Counted from the first letter of the stretch, positions 35,809-45,423 are shown. The stretch: DNA of 64,000 nucleotides from Achromobacter xylosoxidans (GCF_014490035.1 NZ_CP061008.1:3534001-3598000); one strand, 5' to 3'. Made by a program: numbers and translations. The notes: generated from the sequence alone by a model not told the origin.

Positions 35809-38800
35809 ATGGCCGCGCACCCCCAAGACGTCCAAGAGTCCGACACCGCCGGCCGGCCATCACGCAGCGCCATCAGCATCCTGAACCGCTACCAGCGCGC
35901 CCTGCTGTACGTGGGCGGCGCCGTGACCACCCTGGTGCTGCTGACCGTCGCCGGAGTCATGGTGTTCTCGCAGGCCAGGGATTACGTCGCGGAACGCTAC
36001 GCCGGCTTTGTGGTGCGCAAGGCGCTGCTGCAGACGGCGCTGGGCGTGCGCGAGGGAGCCTTCCGCATCGGTCTGTCCCACGAGGAATACGCCTGGCCCG
36101 GGCGCGCGTCGGAGGCCGCACCCGAGCTGGTGCAAGCCTTCGCGCGGCAGCAAGGACGCATGGAGTTCCAGCGCAATCCCAACTTCCCGCCGGTGGTGGC
36201 CTTGGCCGACATCGAACCCGGCCGGCCCGCGGCGGCCTATCTGCCCTACCTGCACCTGACCGACGAGATCAGCTATTCGGCCGCGGCCTATGCCAAGGCG
36301 CTCTCGGTCAGCGGCTTCTTCTACAGCCCCGATCGCAGCTTCCTCGGCGTGGGTCCCATGTCCGAGACCATGGACCCGCTCACGCTGGTGGGCGCGAAAG
36401 ACGTCCCGGAACTGATCCGGACGATCGCCCCGGATCTGGGCGACCTGGACTCGCCCGAGGTCCGGCAACGCCTGATGGCGGCGGGCGGACCTCGCTGGCT
36501 GCCGCCGGCCATCGACCCGCTGACGCGCAAGCTGTCCCTGCGGCTGTACCAGGCAGCCAGCAGCGAGGGCCGGATATTCGCCATTTTCGTCGCGATATAC
36601 CCTGCCGATGCCCTGAACGCCTATCTGACGACAACGCGCTACGAAGAAGCGGCCCTGATCGTCGACAAGGACGGACGCCAGCTCCTGCCGACGGACATGG
36701 ACGCGCAGGATCCGCAGCTCGCCGCCCGGATCCTGGACGCGGCGCGGTCGGCTCCGTCCGCGCCGGCGGATCTGCGCTATCGCGATGGCCTCTTCATCCT
36801 GGGCGAACAGGTCTCGGAATCCGGCTGGAACCTGATCTATGCATTTTCCTGGCGCACCATCGTCGCCGACCTGTGGCCGCGGCTGGCGAGCTATGCGGTC
36901 GCGACGCTGCTGATGGTGGCGTTCGTCTGGGGCGTGCTGCTGTTGCTCGACCGCAAGGTCTTCAAGCCCGGCTATGCCCGCTCCCAACGCATCTTCGAAA
37001 GCGAAAACCTGAACCGCACCATGGTCGCCACCGCGCCCTCGGGGCTCGCCCTGCTGTCGCTGAACACCGGCGAAGTGCTGCTGCAGAACGAGGTCATGCA
37101 GGACTACGCCGCCAGCGGCGCGCCCGGCAGCCCGCCCCTGCATTCGCGCCTGCTCGCCCAGTATCACGACGCTTCGGAAGCGGCCGGCTGGCACGCCGGC
37201 CTGGAACTCGCCTACCCGCGCGCCGACGGCAGCCGCAGCGATCTGCTGGTAAGCGCGGTGCGCACCAAATATCAGGGCGTGGAGGTATTGCTCTGCAACT
37301 TCACCGACATCACCGCCCGCAAGCAGCTCGAGCAAAAACTGGAAGAGGCCCGCGTCGCGGCAGACACGGCGAACCAGGCAAAGTCCGCCTTCCTGGCCAC
37401 CATGAGCCATGAGATCCGCACGCCGCTCAACGCCATCCTGGGCAATCTCGAACTGCTGGAGCGCTCCGGCCTCTCGGCGCCGCAGAGCGAGCGCCTGCGC
37501 GCCGTCACCTCGTCCTCGGCGACCTTGCTGGACATCATCAACGACATCCTGGATTTCTCCAAGGTCGAGTCCGGCCAGATGAGTGTGGAGTCCATTCCGT
37601 TCGACTTGGCCGAGGTGGCCCGCCAGGTCATCGCCGTCTTCACGCCGGCCGCGCAGGCCAAGGGGCTGGAGCTGGACTGCAGCATCGACGACGGCCTGGC
37701 GCCGCGCTATCTGGGCGACCCGACGCGCATCCGCCAAATCATGTTCAACCTGGTCGCCAATGCCATCAAATTCACCTCCCGCGGCGATGTGCTCCTTGAG
37801 GTCTACCGCCAGGATGACAACGCCCCCGACACGCCGATCGTGATCGGCGTCAGCGACACGGGCATCGGCATGACGCCGGCGCAGCAGGCCACGCTGTTCC
37901 GGCCGTTCACCCAGGCGGATTCCTCCATCGCCCGGCGCTATGGCGGCACCGGGCTAGGCCTGGCGCTGTGCGGCCGGTTGGCGGCGCTGATGCGCGGCGG
38001 CATTGCCGTCACCAGCGCGCCACAGCAAGGCAGCACGTTCCTCGTGACCCTGCCCCTGCGCGCCGCGCCCGCTGAAGTCCAGGAAGCCCCTGCCGCCGAT
38101 GACGCCGCGGCCTGGCATCAGGACCAGCCCATCACCGCCCGCATCCTGGTGGCGGACGACAATCCCGCCAATCGGGAACTGATGAAGATGCAGCTCGAAA
38201 CGCTGGGCTACCAGACAGACCTCGCCGCGGACGGCAGCGCCGCCCTCGGACGCTACATGGAGCAAGCCTATGACCTGGTGATCACGGATGTGAACATGCC
38301 AGGCATGGACGGCTACGCCGTGGCTCGCTGCCTGCGCGCGCAGGGCGCGCAGGTGCCCATCATCGCCTACACCGCCCACGTCGGCGTGCAGGAACACCAG
38401 CAATGCCGCGATGCCGGCATTGACGCGGTGCTGGTCAAGCCGCTGCTGCTGGGCAAGCTGGACGCGGCGATCCGGCGCCTGCTGCGTCCAGGCGCAGCGC
38501 CTGCCGCCGGCCCGCGCGCCCGGGACGAAATCGCGCAAGGGCCACTCCCCGCACGCGTGCATGAGGCCCTGGTCCTGTCATTGCGGCAATCGCTCGCGGC
38601 CATCCGCAAGGAACTCGCCGCGATCCGCGCCGGCAATGATTCCCAGGAGACCGAGGCGGGCGCGCATCTGCACTCCTTGCGCGGAGCCTGCGCCATGATT
38701 CACGAGACGGCGCTCGCCGACCTGTGCGCGCAAATGGAAGAGCTGGCTCGCAGCCGGCGCACCGAAGCCCTGGCCAACGCCCTGGATGCCTTCGAACCCC

Positions 38801-38850
38801 TGGCAGAGGCGGCGCTGACAAAGCGCAAACCCCGCGACCCGGAAAAATAG
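35809..38850 (+). CDS. Hybrid sensor histidine kinase with REC and Hpt domains (RocS/BvgS-like), kinase 1
   Basis: About 1013 residues from [13 protein letters not shown] lies upstream; longer in-frame starts would run into the divergent promoter. Membrane segments at about 31-53 and 362-382 bracket a periplasmic sensor domain of about 310 residues without a recognisable Venus-flytrap motif. A PAS-like region follows ([21 protein letters not shown]). HisKA has H534 in [15 protein letters not shown]. HATPase motifs are [17 protein letters not shown] and GGTGLGLAL. The receiver has D827 ([10 protein letters not shown]). A C-terminal Hpt has H955 ([11 protein letters not shown]). This is the unorthodox His-Asp-His kinase layout, which phosphorylates separate response regulators such as the adjacent LuxR-type protein and the receiver-EAL protein. 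Confidence 0.93.
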   Translation: MAAHPQDVQESDTAGRPSRSAISILNRYQRALLYVGGAVTTLVLLTVAGVMVFSQARDYVAERYAGFVVRKALLQTALGVREGAFRIGLSHEEYAWPGRASEAAPELVQAFARQQGRMEFQRNPNFPPVVALADIEPGRPAAAYLPYLHLTDEISYSAAAYAKALSVSGFFYSPDRSFLGVGPMSETMDPLTLVGAKDVPELIRTIAPDLGDLDSPEVRQRLMAAGGPRWLPPAIDPLTRKLSLRLYQAASSEGRIFAIFVAIYPADALNAYLTTTRYEEAALIVDKDGRQLLPTDMDAQDPQLAARILDAARSAPSAPADLRYRDGLFILGEQVSESGWNLIYAFSWRTIVADLWPRLASYAVATLLMVAFVWGVLLLLDRKVFKPGYARSQRIFESENLNRTMVATAPSGLALLSLNTGEVLLQNEVMQDYAASGAPGSPPLHSRLLAQYHDASEAAGWHAGLELAYPRADGSRSDLLVSAVRTKYQGVEVLLCNFTDITARKQLEQKLEEARVAADTANQAKSAFLATMSHEIRTPLNAILGNLELLERSGLSAPQSERLRAVTSSSATLLDIINDILDFSKVESGQMSVESIPFDLAEVARQVIAVFTPAAQAKGLELDCSIDDGLAPRYLGDPTRIRQIMFNLVANAIKFTSRGDVLLEVYRQDDNAPDTPIVIGVSDTGIGMTPAQQATLFRPFTQADSSIARRYGGTGLGLALCGRLAALMRGGIAVTSAPQQGSTFLVTLPLRAAPAEVQEAPAADDAAAWHQDQPITARILVADDNPANRELMKMQLETLGYQTDLAADGSAALGRYMEQAYDLVITDVNMPGMDGYAVARCLRAQGAQVPIIAYTAHVGVQEHQQCRDAGIDAVLVKPLLLGKLDAAIRRLLRPGAAPAAGPRARDEIAQGPLPARVHEALVLSLRQSLAAIRKELAAIRAGNDSQETEAGAHLHSLRGACAMIHETALADLCAQMEELARSRRTEALANALDAFEPLAEAALTKRKPRDPEK

Positions 38851-38861
38851 GCTTAGTCCTA
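38848..38861. promoter_or_regulatory. AGTCCTA-containing motif upstream of response regulator 1
   Basis: TAGGCTTAGTCCTA starts at the stop codon of kinase 1 and lies about 122 bases before response regulator 1. It is an imperfect palindrome (TAGG...CCTA). It matches the element at 41093-41106 at 10 of 14 positions. Confidence 0.45.
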
Positions 38862-38982
38862 TCCCGAACGGGCCCGCAATCGGACCTGGCTGCTTATCCG
38901 CCAGCGCGCGCGCCCATAAAGTCTGTGATGCGCCGCCTCGACGCGCCTGGCGGCCACGCCAGCTTTGCTCCTACCCTGTTCC

Positions 38983-39681
38983 ATGATGAAGCCACTCAAT
39001 CTACGCGTCATGGTCGCCGACGACCATCCCGCCGTACGCGCCGGCGTGCAGCACACGCTGGCTACCAGCAGCACCGTATCCGTGATCGGCGCGGCCCGCG
39101 ACTCCTCCGAACTGATGGAGATGCTGGGCCGGCATCCGTGCGAAGTCCTGATCTCCGACTACTCCATGCCCGGCGGACGGTTCGGCGACGGCATCACGCT
39201 GTTCGGCTTGATCCGCCAGCGCTACCCCGCCCTGAAGATCGTGGTGCTGACCATGCTGGAAAGCCCGGGCATCGTGCATTCGCTCTTGAACCTCGGCATC
39301 CCCGCCGTCCTCAGCAAGTCCGATTCGCTGAATCATCTATTGCCGGCGATACATGGCGCCCATGCCAACGGCCGCTATCTTTCGCCGCGGATCTCCGAGC
39401 TGGCAAACGCCCTGGACCGCGGCGACTACGGCATCCACATGCTGACCCGGCGCGAGCTGGAAGTGGTGCGCCTGTTCGTGTCCGGCCTGACGATCAATGA
39501 AATCGCCGAGCGCCTGCACCGCAGCAAGAAGACCATCAGCACGCAGAAAGGCACAGCCATGCTCAAGCTGGGATTGGAGCGCGACATTGAACTGCTGCGT
39601 TACGGGATCGAATCGGGACTGATCAGCGCCAGCCCTTCCTCCGGCCCTGCCGGCGCAACCCAGGAAGCCGCGTCGGCGTAA
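38983..39681 (+). CDS. LuxR-type response regulator 1 (RocA/BvgA-like)
   Basis: About 232 residues from MMKPLNLRVMVADDHP. The receiver has the acidic pair ADDHP, the phospho-acceptor Asp in LISDYSMPGG, Thr in VVLTML and Lys in VLSKSD. The C-terminal LuxR HTH runs LTRRELEVVRLFVSGLTINEIAERLHRSKKTISTQK. The FGDGITLFGLIRQRYP insertion after the phospho-acceptor loop is shared with regulator 2. It follows kinase 1 by about 130 bases on the same strand, so it is the likely phosphorelay output. It probably controls adhesion or fimbrial genes, by analogy with Roc and Bvg systems. Confidence 0.92.
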   Translation: MMKPLNLRVMVADDHPAVRAGVQHTLATSSTVSVIGAARDSSELMEMLGRHPCEVLISDYSMPGGRFGDGITLFGLIRQRYPALKIVVLTMLESPGIVHSLLNLGIPAVLSKSDSLNHLLPAIHGAHANGRYLSPRISELANALDRGDYGIHMLTRRELEVVRLFVSGLTINEIAERLHRSKKTISTQKGTAMLKLGLERDIELLRYGIESGLISASPSSGPAGATQEAASA

Positions 39682-39699
39682 GCCCAGCGCGCCCGGACA

Positions 39700-40410
39700 T
39701 CAGCCCGGCGTGCCTGAATCCTGCTGTTGCCCCGCCGGCGCGGATTCCACGGCCAGCGTGGCGGTCAGGCCGTTCTCCATTGCATACCGGAACAGGTCGA
39801 CCTCGCGCTCGATGCCGAGCTTTTCCATGGCCTTGGCTTTCTGGGTGCTGATGGTCTTCTTGCTGCGGTGCAGGCGCTCGGCGATTTCGTTGATGGTGAG
39901 GCCCGAGGCATACAGCCGCACGACCTCTGATTCGCGCTGGCTCAGCACGCTTTCGGCATTGCGCCCGCGCCGGTTCCAGTCTATGCCCTGGATCACCTTG
40001 TTGGCGCTGGGCGAGTAGTACTTCCCGCCGGTGTGGGCGGCGTGGATGGCCGGGATCAGATGCGCCAGCGCGTCGGACTTGCTGACAATGCCGCCTATGC
40101 CCAGCGTCACCAGCGTGTGCATGACCGCGGCGTTGTCCAGCATGGTCAGCACCACCAGCTTCAGCTGCGGATAGCGCCGCTGCAGCAAGCCGAACAGCGA
40201 CGCCCCATCGCCGAAATCGCCGGCGGGCATGGAGTAGTCGGACACCACCACATCGCAAGGAACGCGATCCAGCAGCGCGACCAGTTCGGTGGAGTTGGCC
40301 GCCGCGCCCACCAGCGAAATCGTAGCCACCTCGGCCAGCGCGTGCTGCACGCCCGCCACCATGCCGGGATGGTCGTCCGCCAGCATCACCTTGATCTTGA
40401 ATTCGTCCAT
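39700..40410 (-). CDS. LuxR-type response regulator 2 (RocA/BvgA-like)
   Basis: A 236-residue paralogue of regulator 1. The receiver has LADDHPGMVAGVQHALA, the Asp in VVSDYSMPAGDFGDGASLFGLL, Thr in VVLTML and Lys in IVSKSD. The HTH is LSQRESEVVRLYASGLTINEIAERLHRSKKTISTQKAKAMEKLG, nearly the same recognition helix as regulator 1, so both should bind similar DNA sites. It is convergent with regulator 1, with only 18 bases between stops. An AGTCCCTA-type palindrome lies immediately before its start codon. The expected partner is kinase 2. Confidence 0.92.
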   Translation of the reverse strand: MDEFKIKVMLADDHPGMVAGVQHALAEVATISLVGAAANSTELVALLDRVPCDVVVSDYSMPAGDFGDGASLFGLLQRRYPQLKLVVLTMLDNAAVMHTLVTLGIGGIVSKSDALAHLIPAIHAAHTGGKYYSPSANKVIQGIDWNRRGRNAESVLSQRESEVVRLYASGLTINEIAERLHRSKKTISTQKAKAMEKLGIEREVDLFRYAMENGLTATLAVESAPAGQQQDSGTPG

Positions 40411-40415
40411 GCCCG

Positions 40416-40429
40416 AGTCTCTAGGGACT
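40416..40429. promoter_or_regulatory. AGTC palindrome immediately upstream of response regulator 2
   Basis: AGTCTCTAGGGACT is a near-perfect palindrome whose minus-strand reading AGTCCCTAGAGACT resembles the AGTCCTA motif. It ends six bases before the ATG, so binding there would be expected to interfere with expression. Confidence 0.4.
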
Positions 40430-40512
40430 GTTCTTCTGAAAAGGAGCCTTTGCGCAAGGTCCCGGGCCGGCGTTCATTGGCCGGCCCGATAGATAAGTCT
40501 TCGCGGCCGAGG

Positions 40513-40899
40513 CTAGTCGTAGGCCAGTGTGACGATGGCCCTGGCCGGCCCCGCGGCAGGATGCGACCGGCTCGCTGTCAGCGCCAGCGCGCCGCCGCCC
40601 GCAGGCAGATGACAGGCCGCGTCCGGCTGCATGCGCACGCCCGGGCAAACCAAGCCGTACGACGCCGAATCCAGGTTCCGCAGGCTCACGGTCGCGCTGC
40701 TGCGTTCGACCCGGGCGCCCTGGAACTGCAGAGCGGCTCCGTCCGGCGCCTGCCGCAGATCGCGCGTAAACGAAGCTGCGGACACTCCCCCTGTGAACGT
40801 GATGGTTCCCGATGCGGCATGAGCCGCCATGGGTATCACACCCGCCGCCAACACGCCTGCCATGACCATACGAACAGAAACCCTCGCAGGATGCCTCAT
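40513..40899 (-). CDS. Small exported fimbrial-subunit-like protein
   Basis: A 128-residue protein with a clear signal peptide (MVMAGVLAAGVIPMAAHAAS). The mature N-terminus GTITFTGGVSAASF is the type-1-pilin style first strand. Two Cys (LVCPGV, AACHLP) could form one disulfide. The C-terminus RAIVTLAYD ends in the beta-strand pattern with a penultimate Tyr seen in chaperone-usher subunits. At about 105 mature residues it is shorter than typical pilins (about 150). No chaperone or usher is nearby. It lies between response regulator 2 and kinase 2 and is divergent from kinase 2. It could be a truncated pilin, a tip component for fimbriae encoded elsewhere, or a secreted co-factor of the kinase sensor. 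Confidence 0.6.
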   Translation of the reverse strand: MRHPARVSVRMVMAGVLAAGVIPMAAHAASGTITFTGGVSAASFTRDLRQAPDGAALQFQGARVERSSATVSLRNLDSASYGLVCPGVRMQPDAACHLPAGGGALALTASRSHPAAGPARAIVTLAYD

Positions 40900-41231
40900 G
40901 TCAACTCCTCAACAATTGCGGCAGGGGCGCCGCAAATTCTTCCTTGCAGTCCCGACAAGGGCCGCCGGCCGTCGCGCGCCCCGACCAAGCCGCGCATGCC
41001 GGCGCTGGATGGGCGTGGCGGTCCGCAGCCTGCCCCCAGTCCTGCCCCATGCCGAATTCATAAGCCCAGTCCTAGTTCATTGGGCTTGGATATAGGGCTA
41101 GTCTGAATACTGCAAAACAAATGCAAATATAGCCCTGAAAACGGATTGCAAGCCGGGTTTTCATGGGATTCTTCGCGTCTGCATCAAGCGCGCCACACGT
41201 CCACGCGCGCGACCCATACCGAAAGACCGAT
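40900..41231. promoter_or_regulatory. 332-base divergent region between fimbrial-like gene and kinase 2
   Basis: The right half is relatively AT-rich. It holds a perfect 7-bp inverted repeat AAGCCCA (41062-41068) / TGGGCTT (41081-41087) with AGTCCTA (41068-41074) at the edge of its left arm. A second element TAGGGCTAGTCTGA (41093-41106) is similar to the site before regulator 1. No tRNA or other RNA structure was recognised. It probably contains both divergent promoters and a binding site for the LuxR-type regulators. Confidence 0.5.
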
Positions 41232-44200
41232 ATGCCTAACTCCACCGCCATGGCCAGCCTTGGCGATACGCAAGACCTGCTCAGCGCGGGGATGCAACAC
41301 GACCGGGGACTCAGCCTCCTCGCCCGCTATCACTCCGTGATGCTGTTCGGCGGCGGCATGGTGCTGTCCGTTCTGATCGTGCTTGCGGCCTGTCTGGTCC
41401 TGTACAACGCGGCGCATGCCGCCATCGCCAGGCTGCACACGGAACTCGCCGCGCACCAGTCTCTCGTGAGCCTGGATCTCGAAGGCAAGCAGACCGCCAT
41501 GCGGCGCGGCGTCATCAATGCCGAACTGCTATGGCAGGCGCGGCCCGCCCCCACGCCTGAAAATGAAGCCGCGTTGCGCGCCGGCCATGGCCGGGTCCGC
41601 TTGCAGGCCAGCGCCGGGCTTACGCCCATTCTGGCGGTGGCCGACACCGCCGCGGCATCGTCCGCCGACGAACACGCCCGTTACCTCGGCATGCTGGAAC
41701 TGCAGGCCTATACGGCGACCGCCAGCCAACAGGAAAGAAAGTCGCCGCTGATGGCATATGGATATAGCCCCGACCTGCGCTTCCTGGCCTTGATGCCCGC
41801 GCCGCGCCTGGATTTTCCGCAACTGCTGGAGCGCGTCGGCGCCTCGGACACCGCTGGCCTCATCAGCCGCCTGTCCTATGACCTGGCCGTCTTGAAGGAT
41901 CCGGACGCGGCCGCGCTATGGGCCTCTACGCGCCGCATCCTGTGGCAAGCGCCGGCGGTCAACCCGTTGACCGGGCAGAACGTGATCAAGCTGGTCGAAC
42001 CCGCATTCGACGGCCTGCAGCCGTTCATGATCTTCGTGAGCGACTATCCGGTCGGCGCCTTGGCCGCGCGCCTGGACGCAATCCCGGACGGCACCGCCGT
42101 GGCGCTGGTGGATGGCGACGGCCGCATCCTGCTTGAGACCGACCGCGGGCGGCCCATCGCTCACTCGGATGGGCCGGTGCGCACGGCGCTGGCGTCCGGC
42201 TCCTGGAAGCCCGCTGCGACGGAGCCGCAGACGCGCTACCAGCATGGCGTCTTCAACGTCAGCGGCCCGCTGCTGGACACCGGCTGGACCCTGGTGTACG
42301 CCTACTCCTGGCGCACCGTCGTCGCCGCGCTCCTGCCCAGCCTGGCGCTGTACCTGACCGTGACCATCCTGCTGCTCAGCACGCTCTGGGCACTGTTGCT
42401 GTGGTTCCACCGCAAGGCGCTGGTCCCTGTGCACCGCCGCTCGCAGCACGTGTTCGAAAGCGAGCACATGAATCGCTCCATCATCGCATCGGCGCAGTTC
42501 GGCGTGGGCCTGGTCTCGTGCGCGAGCGGCGAGGCGCTGCTGCAGAACGCGATGATGGAGCGCTACGCCGCCCGGGCCGCGGCCGGCGTGTCGCTGCACG
42601 GCTTGCTGCGCGACTGTCATGCCCGCGGCGACCGCGACGCCTGGGTCCAGCGCGACCAAGAAGTCACCCTGAAGCTGGACGACGGCCGCGAGTGCGACCT
42701 GCTGGTCAATATCGTCAAGACGCGCTACCACGGCGACGACGTGCTGCTGTGCAGTTTCTCGGACGCGACGGCGCGCAAGGACATCGAGAGGCGGCGCGAT
42801 GACGCGAGGATCGCCGCCATCGATGCGGCGCGCGCCAAGTCCGTGTTCCTGGCGACCATGAGCCACGAAATCCGCACGCCCTTGAACCTGGTGCTGGGCC
42901 ATCTGGAACTGCTGGACCGGGATCCGAACGCCGTGGGCCAGGGCGGGCGCCTGCGCACCGTGCGCGAGGCCTCGCGCGCGCTGGTCGATCTGATCAATGA
43001 CATCCTGGACGTGTCGCGGATGGAGTCCGGGCAGATGACGATCGAGCGCATACCGTTCGATCTGGCGCAGATCGCCGCCCAGGTCGTAGCCATGTTCGAA
43101 CCCGCCGCCCGCGCCAAGGGGCTGCGGCTGTCGTTCAAGCCCCACAGCGGGCTGGCGCAGTCCTATGCCGGCGATCCGACCCGCATACGCCAGGTCCTGG
43201 TGAACCTGGTGGGCAATGCCGTCAAATTCACCGAGGCCGGCGAAGTGGAAATCACCGCGACGCCTGGCCGTGGCCTGGCCGGCGGAACCGGCGTGCAGCT
43301 GCGCGTGCGCGACACCGGAATCGGCATGACCACCGAGCAGGCGGCCCGCGTGTTCACCCTGTATGCGCAGACCGACGGGTCGATCAGCCGCCGTTACGGC
43401 GGCACCGGATTGGGATTGCCGATCAGCAAGAAGCTGGTCGAAATGATGGACGGGACGCTGTCCGTCGCCTGCTCAGTCGGAAGAGGCAGCGTCTTCAGCG
43501 TGGCATTGCCGCTGCAAGCCTGCCCACAAACGGCTGACGCGGCGCCACTGTCCGCCGGCCCGGTCGGCCCGCCCGCCACGGCCGCGTCTTGCGGACTGGC
43601 GCGCGACATCCGCGTGCTGGTGGTGGACGACCACCCCGCCAACCGCGAGCTGATCCTGGACCAGCTCGCCGCTCTGGGCATCGCCGCCGATGCCGCCGAA
43701 GGCGCGGCGGCCGCGATGCGCTGGGTCAGAATGCGCCGCTACGACATGGTGCTGACGGATATCTCCATGCCGGAGATCAACGGCTACGCCCTGGCGCAGT
43801 TCCTGCGAGCGCGCGGCCCCGCACTCCCTGTCGTGGCAGTGACGGCGCACGTGGAACCCGACGAACTGCACAGCAGCGCCGCGGACTTTGACGCGATATT
43901 GCTCAAGCCCTTGTCGCTACGGGCGCTGCAACGCACGATACGCGAACACATTCCGCAGGCCCGGCTAGGCGACGAATCCCTTGCCTTCACCGACCCGGCG
44001 ACGCTGCCGCCGGAGCCCGCCGTGCTGGCCGCGCTGGACTCCAGCCTGGGCGCCTCGCTGGCGGCGATCCGCGAAGCGCTGACGCGCGCGGACTTCAAAA
44101 GCGTGCGCGAACAATGCCACTCGATCCGGGGCGCCTTTTCCATGATAGGCAAGACCGCCGTGGCCGACCTCTGCATGCAGATGGGACAGTATGCCTCGGC

Positions 44201-44270
44201 GCAGGACCGCAAGAAACTCGAGGAACATCTGCTCAGCCTGGAGACCGCCGCGCGCGCCGCCTTGCGCTGA
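41232..44270 (+). CDS. Hybrid sensor histidine kinase with REC and Hpt domains (RocS/BvgS-like), kinase 2
   Basis: About 1012 residues from MPNSTAMASL; an in-frame ATG at 41163 would add 23 residues and cannot be excluded. The architecture equals kinase 1: a membrane segment at about 33-58, a periplasmic domain of about 310 residues, a second membrane segment near 370-392 (YLTVTILLLSTLWALLLWF) and a PAS-like region. HisKA has H545 ([15 protein letters not shown]). HATPase motifs are VNLVGNAVKF, DTGIGM and GGTGLGLPI. The receiver has D843 (LTDISMPEINGY), and the Hpt has H963 (CHSIRGAFSMI). Similar flanks (VYAYSWRTVVA here, [11 protein letters not shown] in kinase 1) show they are duplicates with diverged sensor domains. 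It probably feeds the same two LuxR regulators and the receiver-EAL protein. Confidence 0.92.
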   Translation: MPNSTAMASLGDTQDLLSAGMQHDRGLSLLARYHSVMLFGGGMVLSVLIVLAACLVLYNAAHAAIARLHTELAAHQSLVSLDLEGKQTAMRRGVINAELLWQARPAPTPENEAALRAGHGRVRLQASAGLTPILAVADTAAASSADEHARYLGMLELQAYTATASQQERKSPLMAYGYSPDLRFLALMPAPRLDFPQLLERVGASDTAGLISRLSYDLAVLKDPDAAALWASTRRILWQAPAVNPLTGQNVIKLVEPAFDGLQPFMIFVSDYPVGALAARLDAIPDGTAVALVDGDGRILLETDRGRPIAHSDGPVRTALASGSWKPAATEPQTRYQHGVFNVSGPLLDTGWTLVYAYSWRTVVAALLPSLALYLTVTILLLSTLWALLLWFHRKALVPVHRRSQHVFESEHMNRSIIASAQFGVGLVSCASGEALLQNAMMERYAARAAAGVSLHGLLRDCHARGDRDAWVQRDQEVTLKLDDGRECDLLVNIVKTRYHGDDVLLCSFSDATARKDIERRRDDARIAAIDAARAKSVFLATMSHEIRTPLNLVLGHLELLDRDPNAVGQGGRLRTVREASRALVDLINDILDVSRMESGQMTIERIPFDLAQIAAQVVAMFEPAARAKGLRLSFKPHSGLAQSYAGDPTRIRQVLVNLVGNAVKFTEAGEVEITATPGRGLAGGTGVQLRVRDTGIGMTTEQAARVFTLYAQTDGSISRRYGGTGLGLPISKKLVEMMDGTLSVACSVGRGSVFSVALPLQACPQTADAAPLSAGPVGPPATAASCGLARDIRVLVVDDHPANRELILDQLAALGIAADAAEGAAAAMRWVRMRRYDMVLTDISMPEINGYALAQFLRARGPALPVVAVTAHVEPDELHSSAADFDAILLKPLSLRALQRTIREHIPQARLGDESLAFTDPATLPPEPAVLAALDSSLGASLAAIREALTRADFKSVREQCHSIRGAFSMIGKTAVADLCMQMGQYASAQDRKKLEEHLLSLETAARAALR

Positions 44271-44392
44271 ATCCAGGGTGTTGCCGATTGTCCTGCGGAC
44301 CGCAGCCACGTATAACGTCGTCTTGGCCGCCTGCCCGGGAGACGACAGCCCCGGCCGGCGTGGCGTCAACCCGCAACCAGGTGTCATCCCGC

Positions 44393-45412
44393 ATGAAGGC
44401 ATACTTTCACGACGACCAGAAACTGCACCATCCGCAGACCTATTTCTCGCGCGGCAAGATGCGCACGCCCCAGGAAGTGCCCTCGCGCCTGGACGCGTTG
44501 GCCGAGGCCGCGCGCAAACTGGGCTTTGAGGTGCAGGCGCCGCCCGACCAGGGCGCGGGCGCGATTTCGGCGGTGCACACGCTGGACTACCTGCGCTTTC
44601 TGCAAGGAGCGCACGCCGCCTGGAAGCAACTGCCCGACGATTGGGGCGACGAGGTCGTCTCCAACGTCTTCGTGCGCGAACCCAACGCCCTGCGCGGCGT
44701 GCTGGCCCAGGCCGCGCGCTACCTGGCCGACGGCAGCTGCCCGGTCGGCCAGCACACCTGGCACTCGGCCTACTGGTCGGCGCAATGCGCCATCGCCGGC
44801 GCCGATGCGCTGTTGGCGGGCGAGCGCCACGCCTACGCCATCTGCCGCCCGCCCGGCCACCATGCCCGGCGCGACGCGGCCGGCGGCTTCTGCTACCTGA
44901 ACAATGCCGCCATCGCCGCACAGCGCCTGACCTCGCGCTTTCCGCGCGTGGCGATCCTGGACACCGACATGCACCACGGCCAGGGCATCCAGGAGATCTT
45001 CTACGAGCGCAGCGACGTGCTGTACGTGTCCATCCACGGCGATCCCGAGAACTTCTACCCTGTCGTCGCCGGCTACGAAGACGAGCGCGGCGCCGGCGCG
45101 GGCTACGGCTACAACATCAACCTGCCCATGCCGCATGGGTCTCCGGAATCGGTGTTCTTCGACAAGCTGGCCCAGGCGCGCCGCGCCATCGAACTGTTCC
45201 AACCCGACGCCCTGGTGCTGTCGCTGGGCTTCGACATCTTCGAGAAGGACCCTCAGGCCATGGTCGCGGTCAGCGAAAACGGCTTTGAACGCCTGGGCCG
45301 GGAAGTCGGCGGCCTTGCGCTGCCCACCCTGATCGTGCAGGAAGGCGGCTACTACATCGAAGGCCTGGAGTCGAACGCCGCGCGCTTCTTCGGCGGACTG
45401 GCTGCCGCCTGA
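44393..45412 (+). CDS. Acetylpolyamine amidohydrolase / histone deacetylase family protein
   Basis: About 339 residues from MKAYFHDDQ. HDAC-fold residues are visible: H156-H157 in RPPGHHARRDAAGGFCYLNN, the zinc ligands D192 and H194 in DTDMHHGQGIQ, and a third ligand D281 in SLGFDIFEKDP. A catalytic Tyr near 320 lies in QEGGYYIEG. The N-terminal FHDDQKLHHPQTYFSRGKM is characteristic of the acetylpolyamine amidohydrolase subgroup (Mycoplana AphA type). The reaction is deacetylation of N-acetylputrescine, acetylcadaverine and similar, releasing acetate. It precedes a GntR gene and a large transport-catabolic operon containing a PuuC-like aldehyde dehydrogenase, which supports a polyamine link. 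Confidence 0.9.
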   Translation: MKAYFHDDQKLHHPQTYFSRGKMRTPQEVPSRLDALAEAARKLGFEVQAPPDQGAGAISAVHTLDYLRFLQGAHAAWKQLPDDWGDEVVSNVFVREPNALRGVLAQAARYLADGSCPVGQHTWHSAYWSAQCAIAGADALLAGERHAYAICRPPGHHARRDAAGGFCYLNNAAIAAQRLTSRFPRVAILDTDMHHGQGIQEIFYERSDVLYVSIHGDPENFYPVVAGYEDERGAGAGYGYNINLPMPHGSPESVFFDKLAQARRAIELFQPDALVLSLGFDIFEKDPQAMVAVSENGFERLGREVGGLALPTLIVQEGGYYIEGLESNAARFFGGLAAA

Positions 45413-45423
45413 TCGCGCACCGC

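Noticed and set aside
43157..43163. Further AGTCCTA copies inside coding sequence (kinase 2, and near 47582 in the SBP gene)
   Set aside because: These are within genes and match the chance frequency of a heptamer; only the intergenic copies are considered.
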